A DNA stretch of 7,191 nucleotides, taken from an uncultured Bacteroidales bacterium. GTDB taxonomy: Bacteria; Bacteroidota; Bacteroidia; Bacteroidales; UBA932. The DNA is taken from NCBI GenBank assembly GCA_905235775.1, contig CAJOMY010000092.1:1-7191 (forward strand). The letters run 5' to 3'. Within the stretch, counting starts at the first letter, position 1. Each line of letters opens with the position of its first letter. Position numbers and translations under genes: made by a program. The notes under the pieces are model-generated. The model searched no databases. It was given only the letters and a program-made list of their open reading frames with translations, and was not told the DNA's origin. Below are positions 6,183-7,191 of the stretch, one piece after another.

Positions 6183-7184
6183 TTAGAAAGAAACAGTGGC
6201 AGTAGTAATATAGCAGTTGATACCGCAAGTACCATTTCCTCTTCTGATTCTGAAGTATCCACTTTCACCCCAGCTTTGTCCCCATGAGTTCTTGACAATC
6301 CAATAATCTTTGTCTGAGGCGTCATCGTGTCCATATCCAACCATTGTGACAGCATGGTTCATTCCACTAACTGGGCATTGGCTTGAAGTTTTATCAAGAA
6401 TTCCACTGCTGTAAGTTTGTAAAGGATTAGCATTAAGAGCAACAGCTAATGGACCAGTTTCATATAAGAATTCTTTGATTTCATCTTCGTCAACTGGATC
6501 CCAGGTTGTGCTTGATGATCCTAATTTAGTATATCCAGTAATGGTCATATCAACATATTTTGAAGGATCTGATTTGCAGGTGCTTTTGTATCCTTTGTAG
6601 GGATAGTCAGTATCTGTCATGATACCACCATTTTCTTGAAGCCAAGTGAATGAGTATTCCATCAAACCACCATTGCATGCACTGTCATAGGTATCGCAAT
6701 CAACTAACATTTGTTCAGACATGGTGACCATTGTTCCTTTTCCTTTGTAGTATAAACCTTCTAAGTTAGCAATAGTAGAGAAGGCCCAGCATGATCCGCA
6801 TGATCCTTGATCTTTAACAGGGGAAACATATCCATGGTCTCTCCAATCCCAGGAATCTGGAGCAGCATTGCTAATTTTAACAATGTGAGGGTTGAAGTTT
6901 GCAACAGCCATAGCATCATAGTTTAAGTTTAAGTAGATTTTGGCAAATTCTTGATGAGTTAAGTCCGAGAATTTGGTAATACCAGTTCTGTATGAGTTTT
7001 CTTCTTTGAAAGTAGCCATGGTATTTCTTCTGAAGACTTCATATCTTGCTAAGAATTCGTTAACTGATGAGTATTTCTTATGATATTTTTTGATGAATTT
7101 CTGGAATTGTTGGAACATGATAGCATCAATATCCATATCACATGCAGCTAAGGCAATGAGTAAGACAATAAGGAACTTGTTCAT
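6183..7184 (-). CDS. Papain-family (C1A) cysteine protease precursor, eukaryotic type
   Basis: A complete intronless 333-residue pre-pro-protease of the cathepsin L-like group, secreted or lysosomal in protists. Residues 1-15 are a hydrophobic signal peptide. The I29 inhibitory propeptide spans about 23-84 and has an ERFNIN-type pattern (E43, R47, V50, F51, N54) and GITKFSD. The mature enzyme begins near 107. It has the oxyanion Gln126 and catalytic Cys132 in QGSCGSCWAF, SEQMLVDCD, CNGG (170-173), catalytic His277 in NHAVTMVGYG and Asn299 in VKNSWG. Paired Cys positions (129/170, 163/203, 270/320 region) suit the fold. All Arg codons are AGA, Leu is mostly TTA, and Gln is CAA or CAG with TAA as stop, so ciliate TAA/TAG reassignment is not needed. 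Composition and codon use differ sharply from the rest of the window. Only 7 bases precede the ATG, so its promoter is not visible. The exact protist lineage is uncertain; amoebozoan, parabasalid or ciliate-like sources are possible. Confidence 0.93.
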   Translation of the reverse strand: MNKFLIVLLIALAACDMDIDAIMFQQFQKFIKKYHKKYSSVNEFLARYEVFRRNTMATFKEENSYRTGITKFSDLTHQEFAKIYLNLNYDAMAVANFNPHIVKISNAAPDSWDWRDHGYVSPVKDQGSCGSCWAFSTIANLEGLYYKGKGTMVTMSEQMLVDCDTYDSACNGGLMEYSFTWLQENGGIMTDTDYPYKGYKSTCKSDPSKYVDMTITGYTKLGSSSTTWDPVDEDEIKEFLYETGPLAVALNANPLQTYSSGILDKTSSQCPVSGMNHAVTMVGYGHDDASDKDYWIVKNSWGQSWGESGYFRIRRGNGTCGINCYITTATVSF

Positions 7185-7191
7185 TTTATAT

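Noticed and set aside
6183..7184. Protease as a native Bacteroidota C1 peptidase
   Set aside because: It has a eukaryotic I29 pro-domain with an ERFNIN-type motif, AGA-only arginine and AT-rich codons, all unlike the neighbouring genes.
1..7191. CRISPR array, tRNA, transposase, integrase or toxin-antitoxin genes
   Set aside because: I found no regular repeats, cloverleaf, DDE motif or paired small genes on either strand by eye.

Overview
The window is a composite of two unlike pieces of DNA. Bases 1 to about 6100 are GC-rich and compactly coded. They look like a Bacteroidota (probably Bacteroidales) chromosome: the gene families fit (IorA, a secreted CarboxypepD_reg-like protein, a Dcu transporter, a CobW/COG0523 GTPase, a VanX-type dipeptidase), strong Shine-Dalgarno sites are absent, and the Bacteroidota -7 promoter box TAnnTTTG occurs ahead of several genes. 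Bases from about 6100 to 7191 are AT-rich and hold a eukaryote-type secreted papain-family cysteine protease. Its arginine codons are all AGA and its third positions are AT-biased, which points to a protist. The species on either side cannot be named from sequence alone.

Minus strand, 1-3002: a 5' portion of iorA (3' end outside the window, start near 1235), a secreted CarboxypepD_reg-like protein (1302-2528), and a dcuB-like C4-dicarboxylate transporter remnant (2573-3002) that keeps only its N- and C-terminal ends, joined out of frame. Plus strand, 3102-6146: an EamA/DMT transporter, a CobW-family metal GTPase with a His/Asp-rich loop, and a membrane-anchored VanX-like D-Ala-D-Ala dipeptidase. 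The dipeptidase runs into the AT-rich DNA and lacks its catalytic C-terminal EWWH segment. Minus strand, 6183-7184: the complete cysteine protease, tail to tail with the broken dipeptidase.

The bacterial genes are mostly separate transcription units with short leaders. iorA (amino-acid fermentation), dcuB (fumarate/succinate exchange) and the rest fit an anaerobic gut or rumen-type bacterium, but they do not form one obvious pathway. The GTPase and the dipeptidase are only 39 bases apart and may be co-transcribed. I see no tRNA, rRNA, CRISPR array, transposase or phage gene, and no stretch over 300 bases without a gene.

The main points are the bacterium-to-eukaryote join near 6096-6125 (most simply a chimeric contig, less likely a transferred gene), the internally deleted dcuB, a REP-like palindrome carried in frame inside iorA, and a similar inverted repeat next to two of the predicted promoters. 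I found no convincing new multi-gene system.
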